64,000 bases of DNA from Roseivirga echinicomitans (GCF_001592935.1 NZ_LRDB01000004.1:124001-188000), one strand, 5' to 3'; numbered from the stretch's first letter, positions 34,934 through 43,843 are shown. A program made the numbers and translations. The notes: generated by a model not told the origin, from the sequence alone.

Positions 34934-36062
34934 AGAAGAGCTCATACGCTATAACAGGCAAATCATTCTGCCTGACTTTGGTATTGAAGGACAAGAGAAA
35001 CTTAAGTCCTCCAGTGTCTTGGTGATTGGGGCTGGGGGCTTGGGGATTCCTAACCTTAGCTATTTGGCTGCAGCAGGAGTGGGGCGAATTGGCTTGGTGG
35101 AGTTTGATGAAATTAGCCTTTCTAACCTGCAGCGTCAGGTGATGTACAAGACTAAGCAAGCGGGCGAATCGAAAGGAAAATCGGCTGTCAAGGTGATTCA
35201 AGAATTGAATCCAAATGTGAAAGTTGAACATTTTGAAACACGATTGGATGCTGAAAATGCCTTAGCTATTATTCGTGATTTTGATTTAGTAGTGGATGGC
35301 AGCGACAACCTGCCCACACGATACTTGGTCAACGATGCCTGTGTGCTGCTGGGTAAACCCTTGGTGTATGCCGCAGTTTTTCGCTACGAAGGCCAAGTGA
35401 GTGTTTTCAATGCCCAACGAAAAGATGGTAGCCGAGGGCCAAATTACCGTGACCTTTTCCCTACACCGCCACCTCCCGAAATGGTGCCCAGCTGTAACGA
35501 AGGAGGCGTATTTGGCGCACTCACTGGCATCATAGGTGCCATGCAAGCCAATGAGGCCATTAAGCTTTTAACTGGTCTAGGAATTCGATTAGATGGTAGG
35601 TTGTTTCTATTTGATAGCCAGTATTTTACCACAAGGTTTTTAAACATTAAGTCGAATCCTGAAAATCCGCTTTCTGGTGAAAATCCTACGATTACTAAAT
35701 TGATTGATTATGAGGCCTTTTGTGGCTTGAGTGAAGCCAAAAACGAGGCTGATGAAATCACAGTTCAGGAGTTACATCAGTTGATTGAATCGGGAAATGC
35801 TCCCTTTATTCTGGATGTCCGCGAACCCTATGAATATGTCATTTCTAACCTTAAAGGGCTGAATATTCCATTGTTTGAGCTGAGAGCTGAGTTTGGTCGG
35901 TTGTCTCAAAATGAAACAATAGTTATTCACTGTAAAAGTGGGCAACGCAGCAGAAAAGCCCTTGAATTACTTAAAAAGGAAGGTTTCTTAAAATTAAGGC
36001 ACTTGAAAGGCGGAATATTGGCTTGGCAGAAGGAGATTGATAATAGTATGGAAATCTATTGA
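34923..36062 (+). CDS. moeB: MoeB/ThiF-like adenylyltransferase fused to a rhodanese domain
   Basis: The 379-residue protein has an E1-like domain (about 1-240) with nucleotide motif GAGGLGIPNLSYLAAAGVGR, then FDEISLSNLQRQ and PSCNEGGVFGALTGIIGAMQ. A rhodanese domain (about 275-379) follows, with the active-site loop CKSGQRSRKAL. It would adenylate the Gly-Gly end of MoaD, with the rhodanese domain bringing sulphur. The paired CxxC zinc ligands of E. coli MoeB are missing: the CYRC position reads NYRD. The fusion of E1 and rhodanese is common, for example in MOCS3. The start overlaps MocA by 11 bases. Confidence 0.9.
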   Translation: MLNKEELIRYNRQIILPDFGIEGQEKLKSSSVLVIGAGGLGIPNLSYLAAAGVGRIGLVEFDEISLSNLQRQVMYKTKQAGESKGKSAVKVIQELNPNVKVEHFETRLDAENALAIIRDFDLVVDGSDNLPTRYLVNDACVLLGKPLVYAAVFRYEGQVSVFNAQRKDGSRGPNYRDLFPTPPPPEMVPSCNEGGVFGALTGIIGAMQANEAIKLLTGLGIRLDGRLFLFDSQYFTTRFLNIKSNPENPLSGENPTITKLIDYEAFCGLSEAKNEADEITVQELHQLIESGNAPFILDVREPYEYVISNLKGLNIPLFELRAEFGRLSQNETIVIHCKSGQRSRKALELLKKEGFLKLRHLKGGILAWQKEIDNSMEIY

Positions 36063-36065
36063 TTC

Positions 36066-36824
36066 ATGGACTACGAATTGATCTTCTTCTTTTTCGCAAT
36101 CGCCTTTTTGTATTCCTCCGTGGGCTTTGGTGGCGGCTCCAGTTATTTGGCCATCCTATCCCTTTATAGCTTTGAATATCGACTGCTGCGCAGCATCGCT
36201 CTGGTGTGCAATCTTATTGTGGTAAGTGGCGGCACCTACCTCTTCGCGAAGCAAGGCCATATTAAATGGAAGAAGACTTTACCACTGGTTTTGATCAGTG
36301 TGCCGCTGGCATTTCTTGGGGCGAGAATTCCTTTTAAGGAAAATGTATTCTTCATTCTTTTGGGTTCAACCTTGGTCATTGCTGGTATCATCATGTTGTT
36401 GGAAGATTACTTGAGGAAGGTGAGTATTGAGAAAGCATCAAAAGAAAAGAAGGACATGCCAATCGTGAATGGAGCCATTGGTGGTGGTATTGGCTTGTTG
36501 GCGGGTTCCGTAGGGATTGGAGGCGGGATTTTCCTTTCGCCTTTGCTGCATATTATGCATTGGGACAAGGCCAAAACCATTGCAGGTACTGCTAGTTTTT
36601 TTATCCTGATTAATTCAGCATCAGGTTTGGCGGGGCAACTCAGTCAGGACAATTTGACCTTTGACTTTGAAATGATTTTATACTTGGGCCTTAGCGTTTT
36701 GGTAGGAGGGCAATTGGGCTCCAGGCTTTCGGTTTTTAAGCTTTCGCAGAAAAAGGTGAAAATGCTCACTGCATTCTTAGTGTTATTTGCTGGCGGACGC
36801 CTATTATTGAAGTACCTTGTTTGA
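36066..36824 (+). CDS. TSUP (TauE/SafE) family membrane permease
   Basis: The 252-residue protein has about eight hydrophobic segments and two internal repeats, each with a Gly-rich pattern: FLYSSVGFGGGSSYLAIL and LLAGSVGIGGGIFLSPLL. This is the mark of TauE/SafE sulphite or sulphonate exporters. It lies between moeB and moaD, three bases after moeB, with its end overlapping nothing but close to moaD. Its place in a sulphur-transfer gene set suggests a sulphur compound such as sulphite is moved (inference). Confidence 0.88.
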   Translation: MDYELIFFFFAIAFLYSSVGFGGGSSYLAILSLYSFEYRLLRSIALVCNLIVVSGGTYLFAKQGHIKWKKTLPLVLISVPLAFLGARIPFKENVFFILLGSTLVIAGIIMLLEDYLRKVSIEKASKEKKDMPIVNGAIGGGIGLLAGSVGIGGGIFLSPLLHIMHWDKAKTIAGTASFFILINSASGLAGQLSQDNLTFDFEMILYLGLSVLVGGQLGSRLSVFKLSQKKVKMLTAFLVLFAGGRLLLKYLV

Positions 36825-36835
36825 AAAGAGATAAG

Positions 36836-37078
36836 ATGAAAATTGAAGTGATTGCTTTTGGCATTGCGAAGGATATTCTGAACGGTAATCAGGTCACGCT
36901 AGAAATGGATGAACAGAGCTCTGTGGCCGATGTGCGCCAAGCTTTGGTTGATCTCTATCCTGCGTTCCAAGGGCTTGCTTCTCTGCAATTGGCCGTCAAT
37001 GCCGATTATGTGAATGATGATTATTTGATTAAAGAAAATGACGAGGTGGTGCTAATTCCACCTGTAAGTGGCGGATGA
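36836..37078 (+). CDS. moaD: molybdopterin synthase small subunit, MoaD
   Basis: The 80-residue protein has a ubiquitin-like fold and ends in the Gly-Gly (VSGG) that is adenylated and thiocarboxylated. I start it at ATG 36836 (MKIEVIAFGIAK); a TTG at 36821 would add five residues and is not needed. The last base pairs overlap the moaE start in an ATGA junction. It partners with the MoeB-like protein three genes upstream. Confidence 0.92.
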   Translation: MKIEVIAFGIAKDILNGNQVTLEMDEQSSVADVRQALVDLYPAFQGLASLQLAVNADYVNDDYLIKENDEVVLIPPVSGG

Positions 37079-37494
37079 AAACACTGATTCATATTACTTC
37101 TGAAAAACTCGACCCTCAAGCTTGCTTAGCGGCTGTCTCTTATCCTGAGTGTGGGGGCATTGTCAGTTTTGTAGGCACCGTGCGCAATCAAACCAAAGGC
37201 AAACCAGTCCTCAAATTAGAATTTGAAGCCTATGAGAAAATGGCATTGAAGGAAATGCAGAAGATTGCTGATCGAGCCAAGGCTAAGTTTCAGGTAGAGG
37301 AAGTGCTGATTCATCATCGCGCAGGTTTGGTGAAAGTAGGAGAGGAAGCCGTGGTGATTGTGGTGGCTGCTCCACATCGAAAAGCGGCTTTTCATGCCTG
37401 TGAATACTGTATTGATACCCTAAAAGAAACGGTACCCATTTGGAAGAAGGAGTTTTTCGAGGATGGTGAAATCTGGGTTTCCGCGCACCCATGA
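37075..37494 (+). CDS. moaE: molybdopterin synthase large subunit, MoaE
   Basis: The 139-residue protein shows the MoaE signature: GGIVSFVGTVRNQTKGKPV near the N-terminus, LEFEAYEKMALKEM, HRAGLVKVGEEAVVIVVAAPHR, and the C-terminal PIWKKEFFEDGEIWV with catalytic lysines. It forms the heterotetramer with MoaD to make molybdopterin. It is the last gene of the cluster; moaA, moaC, moeA and mogA are not in the window. The start overlaps moaD by four bases. Confidence 0.94.
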   Translation: MKTLIHITSEKLDPQACLAAVSYPECGGIVSFVGTVRNQTKGKPVLKLEFEAYEKMALKEMQKIADRAKAKFQVEEVLIHHRAGLVKVGEEAVVIVVAAPHRKAAFHACEYCIDTLKETVPIWKKEFFEDGEIWVSAHP

Positions 37495-37509
37495 TTTTTT
37501 AGCTAGGCT

Positions 37510-38202
37510 TTATTCCGTTTTCATCTTTAAGAACTTTTCTAAATCCTTGTTGGATCCATAGAGCACGAGGATGTCATCTTGTTCGAGCATAAAGTCTGGT
37601 GTTGCAACGCCCTGAACTTTCGACTCAGTTTTAGTTTTACCCAAAATACTCTTCACCTCTTTTTTTCTAATGGTAGTCAATACCAAGAGGTTGAAATTCT
37701 CTCTGAAACGCACTTCTTGAATTGTTTGCCCGATGTGTTCTTCAGGTACATTGGCTTCTATAATACTATAGTCTTCGCCTAATTCGTATGAGTCTACGAC
37801 ATTTTTCATGCAAAGCTTTTTGGCCCAACGTTCTGCGGTTTCTTGCTCAGGATACACTATTTCATCTACCCCTAATGCTTTAAGTACTTTTTCGTGTAGT
37901 GGGTTTATTGCTCTGCTGATCAGTCGTTTAACCTCAAGGTTTTTGAATATGGCGGTCACCATTATATTTGAGCCTTGGTCTTCGCCAATGGCTATGATTA
38001 CGATGTCGGTATCTTTTAAGGGCAAGCCTGCTACGGTAAACTCATCGGTGGCATCCATGCAAATTGTATGAGAAATTTTCTCTTTGAACGTGTCTACCTT
38101 TGACATTGAAGTGTCAATTCCAATCACTTCATTCCCTTGAGCAGTCAGTTTTTCAGCCAACGAAGCTCCAAAATTCCCTAATCCAACTATGATGTATTTC
38201 AT
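37510..38202 (-). CDS. TrkA/KtrA-like potassium uptake regulator (RCK)
   Basis: The 230-residue protein starts with the NAD-binding motif GLGNFGASLAEKL and has a single TrkA-N plus TrkA-C arrangement, as in KtrA rather than the two-domain TrkA of enterobacteria. It should bind nucleotides and gate the membrane partner encoded directly upstream (12 bases between). The pair is a K+ uptake system. The two genes are in the order TrkH-like then KtrA-like on the minus strand. Confidence 0.92.
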   Translation of the reverse strand: MKYIIVGLGNFGASLAEKLTAQGNEVIGIDTSMSKVDTFKEKISHTICMDATDEFTVAGLPLKDTDIVIIAIGEDQGSNIMVTAIFKNLEVKRLISRAINPLHEKVLKALGVDEIVYPEQETAERWAKKLCMKNVVDSYELGEDYSIIEANVPEEHIGQTIQEVRFRENFNLLVLTTIRKKEVKSILGKTKTESKVQGVATPDFMLEQDDILVLYGSNKDLEKFLKMKTE

Positions 38203-38213
38203 TGATTGAAGTT

Positions 38214-39962
38214 TTAATTGATCGTAATTTCTTCCGTAGGATACCTGTAACTCTTGTGCTTTACTTTATCCATAATAGCAATCATAATGGATAACATGCT
38301 TACTCTACCCACAAACATGATGATAACGAGCACAATCTTGCTCACACTGGTTAAATCGCCCGTAATGCCCAAGCTTAAGCCTACTGTACTGTAAGCCGAG
38401 AAGCATTCAAAAGCAATTTGCATGAGCGTTTTATCGCCATCGAACATTGAAATGACCATGATTCCAAACCCAATTACTACTAGGGAAAGGGATATAATAG
38501 CATAAGATCTTCTCACCGATATATCGGATATTTCTCTTCTGAACACTTCAATTTTCGTTTTCCCTCTGGCAATACTCAGAATGTTCAGGGTGGCTATGGC
38601 GAAAGTACTGGTTTTAATCCCCCCGCCGGTTGAAGAAGGCGATGCGCCAATCCACATCAATAGCAATGTCATTACTAGGGTTGGGAAGCTCAAAGCAGCC
38701 ATATCCACGGAGTTAAAGCCAGCGGTTCTAGGCGTGGCAGCACCAAATAGGGCGGTCACTATCTTACCGAAAAAGCTATGTTCGGCCATTGTGTTATTGT
38801 ACTCCAGCATAAAGAACAATACAAATCCAATGGCTGTCAATGAGATTGTTGTGATTAGGTTAATCCGGCTGTTTAGGTTCAGTACCCAAGGTTTGTAATT
38901 CTTTAGTCGACTTGAAAAGGTAAACACCTGTGACAAACGATACTTCAAGTAATTCAGAATATTGACCACAATTGGGAAGCCCAGGGCACCCAAAAAGAAG
39001 GTAGAAATTAATACAATTTGTAAGAAGTAATTGAATTTAAAGCCTACGTCATATACGCTATTGCTGAGCGTGGAAAAGCCTGCGTTACAGAATGCTGAAA
39101 TAGAATGAAATACAGCGAAAAATATTTGGCTGTATTGAGACTCAAAAGTGCTGGGATCCAAGCTGAAATAAATCAACGAGGCTGATAACATTTCAATGCC
39201 AAAGGTGATAATGAGCACATATTTTAAGGTGGAGAAGACTTCACTGAGCTTTTTTGAATTGCTCATATCGCCCAGTGCCAATTGGTTTTCATAGGTAGAG
39301 CCGCCTTTAAAGAAGTAGCTGAAGTAGCTGGCAAAGGTCAAAATCCCCAAGCCGCCAATTTGAATTAGGCATATGATAATAATCTGCCCAAATTCCGTGA
39401 AGTAGCTTCCAGTGTCCACTACGATAAGACCTGTGACACAAACTGCACTGGTAGAGGTGAAGAAGGCGTCAATGAACGAAATCCCATCATAGGTGGCTCG
39501 TGGGAGCATCAGAAGCACCGTGCCCAGTAGAATGATGACCAAGAAACTGATAATGAACAATTGAGCTGGGTTGAGCACCGTCCGCTTATAAATGAGCCTT
39601 AACTCTGAAAATTCCCGAATAAAGGTCAGGATTACGGCAGACTTAATCAGGTTGTCATTGAATAGTATGGGGTGTAGCTTGTGGCTTGACCCATGGATTA
39701 AATGAAGATAAAGTACAGTGAGGGTGATGAGTACGCTAAGGATATCGAAGATGAGTACCTTAGTCTTTTTCTGGTTTTTTCGCTCAACATAGCGAAGCGT
39801 GATTGATGTCAGTCCAATCCCCAGTACTACAAAATAATAGCTATTGATGATACTTTGAGATAGGTCTGATTGGGTATAGCCAAAGTCGGCAATAAAAACC
39901 ACGATTCCTGAAAGACTAATCCAGAAAGCGAGGTGATCAAGCCGCTTTAAATTGAAATGCAT
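38214..39962 (-). CDS. TrkH/KtrB-like potassium uptake membrane subunit
   Basis: Starting at ATG 39962 (MHFNLKRLDHLAF) gives 582 residues; the start overlaps the stop of the preceding gene by one base (TAATG). The four pore repeats carry TSAVCVTGL, SAFCNAGFS, ATPRTAGFN and SAYSTVGLS selectivity-filter regions. An extra N-terminal membrane region of about 100 residues precedes the core. It works with the KtrA-like protein. The family's cation specificity (K+ or Na+) follows the filter glycines, all present. Confidence 0.93.
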   Translation of the reverse strand: MHFNLKRLDHLAFWISLSGIVVFIADFGYTQSDLSQSIINSYYFVVLGIGLTSITLRYVERKNQKKTKVLIFDILSVLITLTVLYLHLIHGSSHKLHPILFNDNLIKSAVILTFIREFSELRLIYKRTVLNPAQLFIISFLVIILLGTVLLMLPRATYDGISFIDAFFTSTSAVCVTGLIVVDTGSYFTEFGQIIIICLIQIGGLGILTFASYFSYFFKGGSTYENQLALGDMSNSKKLSEVFSTLKYVLIITFGIEMLSASLIYFSLDPSTFESQYSQIFFAVFHSISAFCNAGFSTLSNSVYDVGFKFNYFLQIVLISTFFLGALGFPIVVNILNYLKYRLSQVFTFSSRLKNYKPWVLNLNSRINLITTISLTAIGFVLFFMLEYNNTMAEHSFFGKIVTALFGAATPRTAGFNSVDMAALSFPTLVMTLLLMWIGASPSSTGGGIKTSTFAIATLNILSIARGKTKIEVFRREISDISVRRSYAIISLSLVVIGFGIMVISMFDGDKTLMQIAFECFSAYSTVGLSLGITGDLTSVSKIVLVIIMFVGRVSMLSIMIAIMDKVKHKSYRYPTEEITIN

Positions 39963-40564
39963 TATAAAAACATCTTCTGCAAACCAGCCCAAATGGCCTT
40001 TTTCAAGGCCACAGTTGCTTCTATTTCGCCAAGGTCGTCCGCTTTCATGTAGAACTTCTTACGATCTTCTTTGACTTCGTAAACTGGGCTGTTGTTATAA
40101 CTGTCTAGTTTTTTAGAATTGAAGACTAAGACATGACGGTGGTTAAACTCATTCAACATCGCTTCAATTTGTGCTGGAGAAGCTTCTTTCACATTCACCA
40201 AAAGCACATCGTCTAAACTTCGTTTTACGGAAGTCAATACCTTAAGGAGGAAAGCTTTTTTCTCAGCTTCCAATTGAGGCTGTTCAGCTTCAAAAAAGAT
40301 GAGGCAATGCTTGAGATTATTGCCTTCAGTAGGGAGGGGCTTGATGTAAACGGGTTTAGCCTCTTCCACCACGGGAGCTGGTGGGGACGAAATAACCTTC
40401 TCAACAGGAGTTTCTGCTACCTCTTCCGTCTTCACTTCTTTGGTAGGGGTTGGGCTGGCTTTTTCAGTCTTAATCTCTTGGGTTGCCGCTGGCGCAACAT
40501 CATCTTTAATCAGATAAATTTCTTCAGTAATAAAATGAGAAAGGAATGAGATCTCCTCAGCCAT
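39962..40564 (-). CDS. unknown protein with Pro/Glu-rich linker, coupled to TrkH gene
   Basis: The 200-residue protein has a short N-terminal segment, a Pro/Glu/Lys/Thr-rich disordered linker (about 25-75) and a C-terminal alpha/beta domain. The C-terminal domain includes HCLIFFEAEQPQLEAEKKAF and RHVLVFNSKKLD. No family recognised. Its stop overlaps the ATG of the TrkH-like gene by one base, so the two are translationally coupled and the protein is probably linked to potassium uptake, or it is a cytosolic factor that merely shares the transcript. Confidence 0.7.
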   Translation of the reverse strand: MAEEISFLSHFITEEIYLIKDDVAPAATQEIKTEKASPTPTKEVKTEEVAETPVEKVISSPPAPVVEEAKPVYIKPLPTEGNNLKHCLIFFEAEQPQLEAEKKAFLLKVLTSVKRSLDDVLLVNVKEASPAQIEAMLNEFNHRHVLVFNSKKLDSYNNSPVYEVKEDRKKFYMKADDLGEIEATVALKKAIWAGLQKMFL

Positions 40565-40616
40565 GGCGCCAATTGGTTATTTTGATAAATCTAACAATTG
40601 TCTAGTGAAATATAGA

Positions 40617-41138
40617 CTATGATCCAAAGAAAAGACTTTTCAGCTCTGTCGCTTCGTCTGGCTTCATCCTTTTGGCCAAAACCAAACGGAGTTGTCTTCT
40701 CCTTAATGCTCCTTCGTATTGCTCCTTTTCTTCAGCAGTTTCTGGAACGAGTTCTGGTACATCAATCGGTCTTCCACTTTGATCTACCGCAACAAAGGTA
40801 AAGTAGGCACTGTTGCTTTTGAATTTACGTCCAGAAGGAATGTTTTCAGCCCATACTTCGCAATATACCTCCATAGAAGAGTTGAAAGCACGGGTGACGT
40901 TGGCAGTAAGCGTCACTACATCTCCCAAAGCAATAGGCTTTCCGAAGGAGATGTTATCGGCAGAGGCAGTAACCACAATACGATTAGAGTGCTTTTGCGC
41001 TGCGATGGCAGTATTAATGTCCATCCAGTGCATCAGTTTGCCCCCCATAAGGTTGTGGAGTGTATTGGTGTCGTTAGGAAGTACTAACTCCGTCATTGTT
41101 ACGCGTGAATCTTTGGTGGTTTTTGTCTTTACTGCCAT
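40617..41138 (-). CDS. acyl-CoA thioesterase, hotdog fold
   Basis: The 173-residue protein has the hotdog fold of the YciA/BACH type. Visible are the N-terminal LPNDTNTLHNLMGGKLMHWM (with the conserved Asn and Gly-Gly), a hydrophobic helix and SADNISFGKPIALGDVVTLT. It hydrolyses acyl-CoA thioesters. It is transcribed on the minus strand downstream of pcm, separated by the perfect palindrome at 41207-41246. Substrate range unknown. Confidence 0.9.
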   Translation of the reverse strand: MAVKTKTTKDSRVTMTELVLPNDTNTLHNLMGGKLMHWMDINTAIAAQKHSNRIVVTASADNISFGKPIALGDVVTLTANVTRAFNSSMEVYCEVWAENIPSGRKFKSNSAYFTFVAVDQSGRPIDVPELVPETAEEKEQYEGALRRRQLRLVLAKRMKPDEATELKSLFFGS

Positions 41139-41206
41139 AACTTCGTTTTATGCTGCAAAGCTAATGCGGTAAGATGAAAGAATGGAATGGAATTTCATTT
41201 TTATAA

Positions 41207-41246
41207 ATTAAATAACCATCATATTTAAATATGATGGTTATTTAAT
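41207..41246 (-). terminator. perfect 40-bp palindrome after pcm
   Basis: Twenty bases (ATTAAATAACCATCATATTT) are followed directly by their exact reverse complement. The palindrome starts two bases past the stop of pcm and lies before the thioesterase gene. AT-rich tails occur on both sides (a T run TTTTTT at 41252-41257 on the plus strand). It may be a terminator, a processing hairpin or an operator. Confidence 0.7.
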
Positions 41247-41248
41247 GT

Positions 41249-41899
41249 TTATTTTTTCCAACCATCGTCACCGAGTAGGGGCACGAACTTGAAATCGTGG
41301 AAAACTTCTTTGCGAAGCTTGTTGCCCTCCAGTCGGGTAAGCTTTAGCATTTGCTGGGTTTTGGCATTGCCCACAGGAATGACCAAGCAACCGTTTACTT
41401 TTAGCTGGTCTATGAGCGCATCGGGTACAGTAGGAGCGCCTGCAGTGACGATTATTTTATCGTAAGGAGCAAACCTTGGTAAACCCAGCGATCCATCTCC
41501 ATAGAAGAAGTTAGCCTTGTAGCCCATTTCGGGTAGGGCGAATCTGGTACGCTCATAAAGCTCCTTTTGATACTCAATGGTATACACTTCGGCACCAAGT
41601 TCTAAAAGGACTATGGACTGGTAACCTGAACCCGTTCCTATTTCCAAAACCTTATCGCCTGATTTTATATTCAGTAATTCAGTTTGAAAGGCTACGGTAT
41701 AAGGTTGAGATATGGTTTGCCCAGCCCCAATGGGGAAAGCTTTATCTTCATAAGCGTGCTCTACTAAGGCATTTTCGAAGAAAAAATGGCGTGGAATTTT
41801 CCCGATCGCGTCCAAGACCCGTTCGTCTTTAATGCCTTTGGAGCGAACCACTTTGACGAGCTGTCTTCGCATTCCCTTGTGTCTGTAACTATCTTCCAT
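41249..41899 (-). CDS. pcm: protein-L-isoaspartate O-methyltransferase
   Basis: The 216-residue enzyme repairs isoaspartyl damage by methylation. Visible motifs are PRHFFFENALVEHAYEDKAF, GQTISQPYTVAFQTELL and the SAM motif KVLEIGTGSGYQSIVLLEL. The size fits the bacterial family. Its stop lies directly beside the perfect palindrome. It is one of a series of minus-strand genes from tyrS to the K+ uptake genes. Confidence 0.95.
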   Translation of the reverse strand: MEDSYRHKGMRRQLVKVVRSKGIKDERVLDAIGKIPRHFFFENALVEHAYEDKAFPIGAGQTISQPYTVAFQTELLNIKSGDKVLEIGTGSGYQSIVLLELGAEVYTIEYQKELYERTRFALPEMGYKANFFYGDGSLGLPRFAPYDKIIVTAGAPTVPDALIDQLKVNGCLVIPVGNAKTQQMLKLTRLEGNKLRKEVFHDFKFVPLLGDDGWKK

Positions 41900-42019
41900 A
41901 TTGAAGAAACCGTATTACGGTTTGCACTGCTGATTTGAATTGATCTGTGTGAAAAGGGAGAAAGCGCCAAAAATCAATTTCTTAACGCTTTCTTTTTGAA
42001 TGATTTAGCTCAATTTACC

Positions 42020-43306
42020 TTATTCGGTAATTGAAATCAAGTAGTAATTCTTTTTCCCTTTCTGAACCAAGAAGTACTTCTCCTGAAGTAAACGAATGGT
42101 TGGTTTAGCATTCATGTCTTCTATTTTTACTTTGTTGATGCTCACTCCGCCATCTTGCAGCATTCTGCGGGCCTCACCTTTAGATTTAAAGATCACCTCT
42201 TGCGTCACTACAGAAAGCAAGTCAATAGCGTTCTCTGTTTGATCTAAGTCCGCTTTAGACACTTGTACCTGAGGAACTCCTTCAAATACTGAAAGTAATG
42301 TGTCTTCATCTAAAGACTCAAGGTCTTCGGTGGTAGACTTTCCGAAAAGAATGTTAGACGCCTTAATAGCTGTTTTTAAATATTCTTCAGAGTGAACCCT
42401 AAGAGTGATGTCTTCCGCCAAAGCCTTTTGTAAAGTTCTTAAATGCGGTGCTTCATTGTGTTCAGTTTCCAGAGCCTCAATCTTTTCTTTCGGAAGAAGG
42501 GTAAACACACGAATGAAATTCGAAGCGTCTTCATCAGACGTATTCAACCAAAACTGGTAGAATTTGTAAGGGGAGGTCTTCTTCGGATCCAGCCAAACGT
42601 TTCCGCCTTCTGATTTACCGAATTTAGATCCGTCTGCTTTTCTAATCAAAGGAGCCGTCATGGCAAAAGCCTCGCCTTGCACCTTTCTTCTGATCAATTC
42701 AGTACCCGTAACAATGTTGCCCCACTGGTCTGAACCACCCATTTGCAATTTGCAATCGTAGTTTTGGTTCAAGTGAAGGAAATCGTAGCCTTGAACGAGT
42801 TGGTAAGAGAATTCAGTGAATGACATTCCGCTTTCCAATCTGTTTTTCACAGAATCTTTGGCCAACATGTAATTCACAGTGATGTGCTTGCCCACTTCTC
42901 TGATAAAATCAAGGAAGTTGAAATCTTTGAACCAGTCGTAGTTATTGACGAGTTGCGCAGAATTTTCACCGCAATCAAAATCTAAGAACTTGCGAAGCTG
43001 TTTTTTCTGTGAGTCCAGGTTATGGTTTAAGAGTTCTTCCGAAAGCATTGGTCTTTCAGATGATTTCCCTGAAGGATCACCCACCATACCCGTAGCACCA
43101 CCCACCAAAGCGATAGGCTTATGGCCTGCCTTCTGAAGGTGCACCAAAAGCATTACAGGAACCAAGTTGCCAATGTGCAATGAATCGGCAGTAGGGTCGA
43201 AGCCAACATAACCTGTGGTTTGCTCTTTATCTAGTTGTTCTTCGGTACCGGGCATGATGTCGTGGATCATGCCTCTCCATTGTAGTTCTTTGATGAGTTC
43301 GCTCAT
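42020..43306 (-). CDS. tyrS: tyrosyl-tRNA synthetase
   Basis: The 428-residue class I synthetase has the HIGH-type motif [10 protein letters not shown], the tyrosine-binding [20 protein letters not shown] and the KMSKS-type motif KFGKSEGG, plus an S4-like C-terminal domain ([14 protein letters not shown]). Length agrees with bacterial TyrRS. It is read from the minus strand just downstream of tRNA-Asp, with a bidirectional terminator between. Confidence 0.96.
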   Translation of the reverse strand: MSELIKELQWRGMIHDIMPGTEEQLDKEQTTGYVGFDPTADSLHIGNLVPVMLLVHLQKAGHKPIALVGGATGMVGDPSGKSSERPMLSEELLNHNLDSQKKQLRKFLDFDCGENSAQLVNNYDWFKDFNFLDFIREVGKHITVNYMLAKDSVKNRLESGMSFTEFSYQLVQGYDFLHLNQNYDCKLQMGGSDQWGNIVTGTELIRRKVQGEAFAMTAPLIRKADGSKFGKSEGGNVWLDPKKTSPYKFYQFWLNTSDEDASNFIRVFTLLPKEKIEALETEHNEAPHLRTLQKALAEDITLRVHSEEYLKTAIKASNILFGKSTTEDLESLDEDTLLSVFEGVPQVQVSKADLDQTENAIDLLSVVTQEVIFKSKGEARRMLQDGGVSINKVKIEDMNAKPTIRLLQEKYFLVQKGKKNYYLISITE

Positions 43307-43374
43307 AGGTTTATTTTGAATCGGGAGCGCAAATATAGAGTTTGAAAGGAGAGGTTAAAAGGTAGAAACAAAAA

Positions 43375-43398
43375 AAGCCTTAGATTTCTCTAAGGCTT
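43375..43398. terminator. bidirectional terminator between tRNA-Asp and tyrS
   Basis: AAGCCTTAGA (43375-43384) pairs with TCTAAGGCTT (43389-43398) around TTTC and is flanked by A and T runs on both sides, so either strand can end here. It directly follows the 3' end of tRNA-Asp on the minus strand and precedes tyrS. Confidence 0.85.
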
Positions 43399-43402
43399 TT
43401 TG

Positions 43403-43476
43403 CGGAACGGACGGGACTCGAACCCGCGACCTCCTGCGTGACAGGCAGGCATTCTAACCAGCTGAACTACCGCTCC
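43403..43476 (-). tRNA. tRNA-Asp (anticodon GTC)
   Basis: On the minus strand the cloverleaf is complete: acceptor GGAGCGG with CCGTTCC (one G-U), D arm GTTCAGCTGGTTAGAAT, anticodon arm CCTGC-CTGTCAC-GCAGG with anticodon GTC, and T arm CGGGTTCGAACCCCG. The discriminator is G and CCA is not encoded. The length is 74 nucleotides. Confidence 0.96.
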
Positions 43477-43514
43477 AATATCTTTGTTTGTAATCCCTTT
43501 CGTTTAAGGTGATG

Positions 43515-43545
43515 CAAAAGTAGTATACTGTTCTTGATTTACAAA
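43515..43545 (-). promoter_or_regulatory. Bacteroidota-type promoter of tRNA-Asp
   Basis: On the minus strand TTTG (43545-43542), a 19-base spacer and TACTTTTG (43522-43515) match TTTG-N19-TAnnTTTG exactly. The predicted start near 43508 lies about 32 bases upstream of the mature tRNA. This is one of the clearest promoters of the window and supports the Bacteroidota assignment. Confidence 0.8.
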
Positions 43546-43843
43546 CATCAGGAGCTAAAAAAACGAACTAATTTTTCGAATATTCTTCAACTGTTTGGTC
43601 TTGAGTAGGATAAAAATCTCTACAGTGAAGATTTATTTTGATGGCGAAGTGATCTTTGGGCTTTAACTCATCAAATCTATGTCTTTTTTTCCTTTAGGCT
43701 TTATTGATTTGATCTAGGTAAATCACTTAGGTAAATAATTTATGAGTTTCACTGAGTTTAATAAATTCTTATTCGTTCTCCTTTGTAATGAAGAATAATT
43801 GAAGAGGCTCAGTTATTCCGTATTTCCTCAACCTGAAAAAATG

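Noticed and set aside
37510-39962. TrkA with two RCK domains as in enterobacteria
   Set aside because: The product has only one RCK unit at 230 residues, so it is KtrA-like.
42020-43306. T-box leader before tyrS
   Set aside because: The upstream gap is about 70 bases and holds a simple terminator next to tRNA-Asp; no T-box core sequence is visible.
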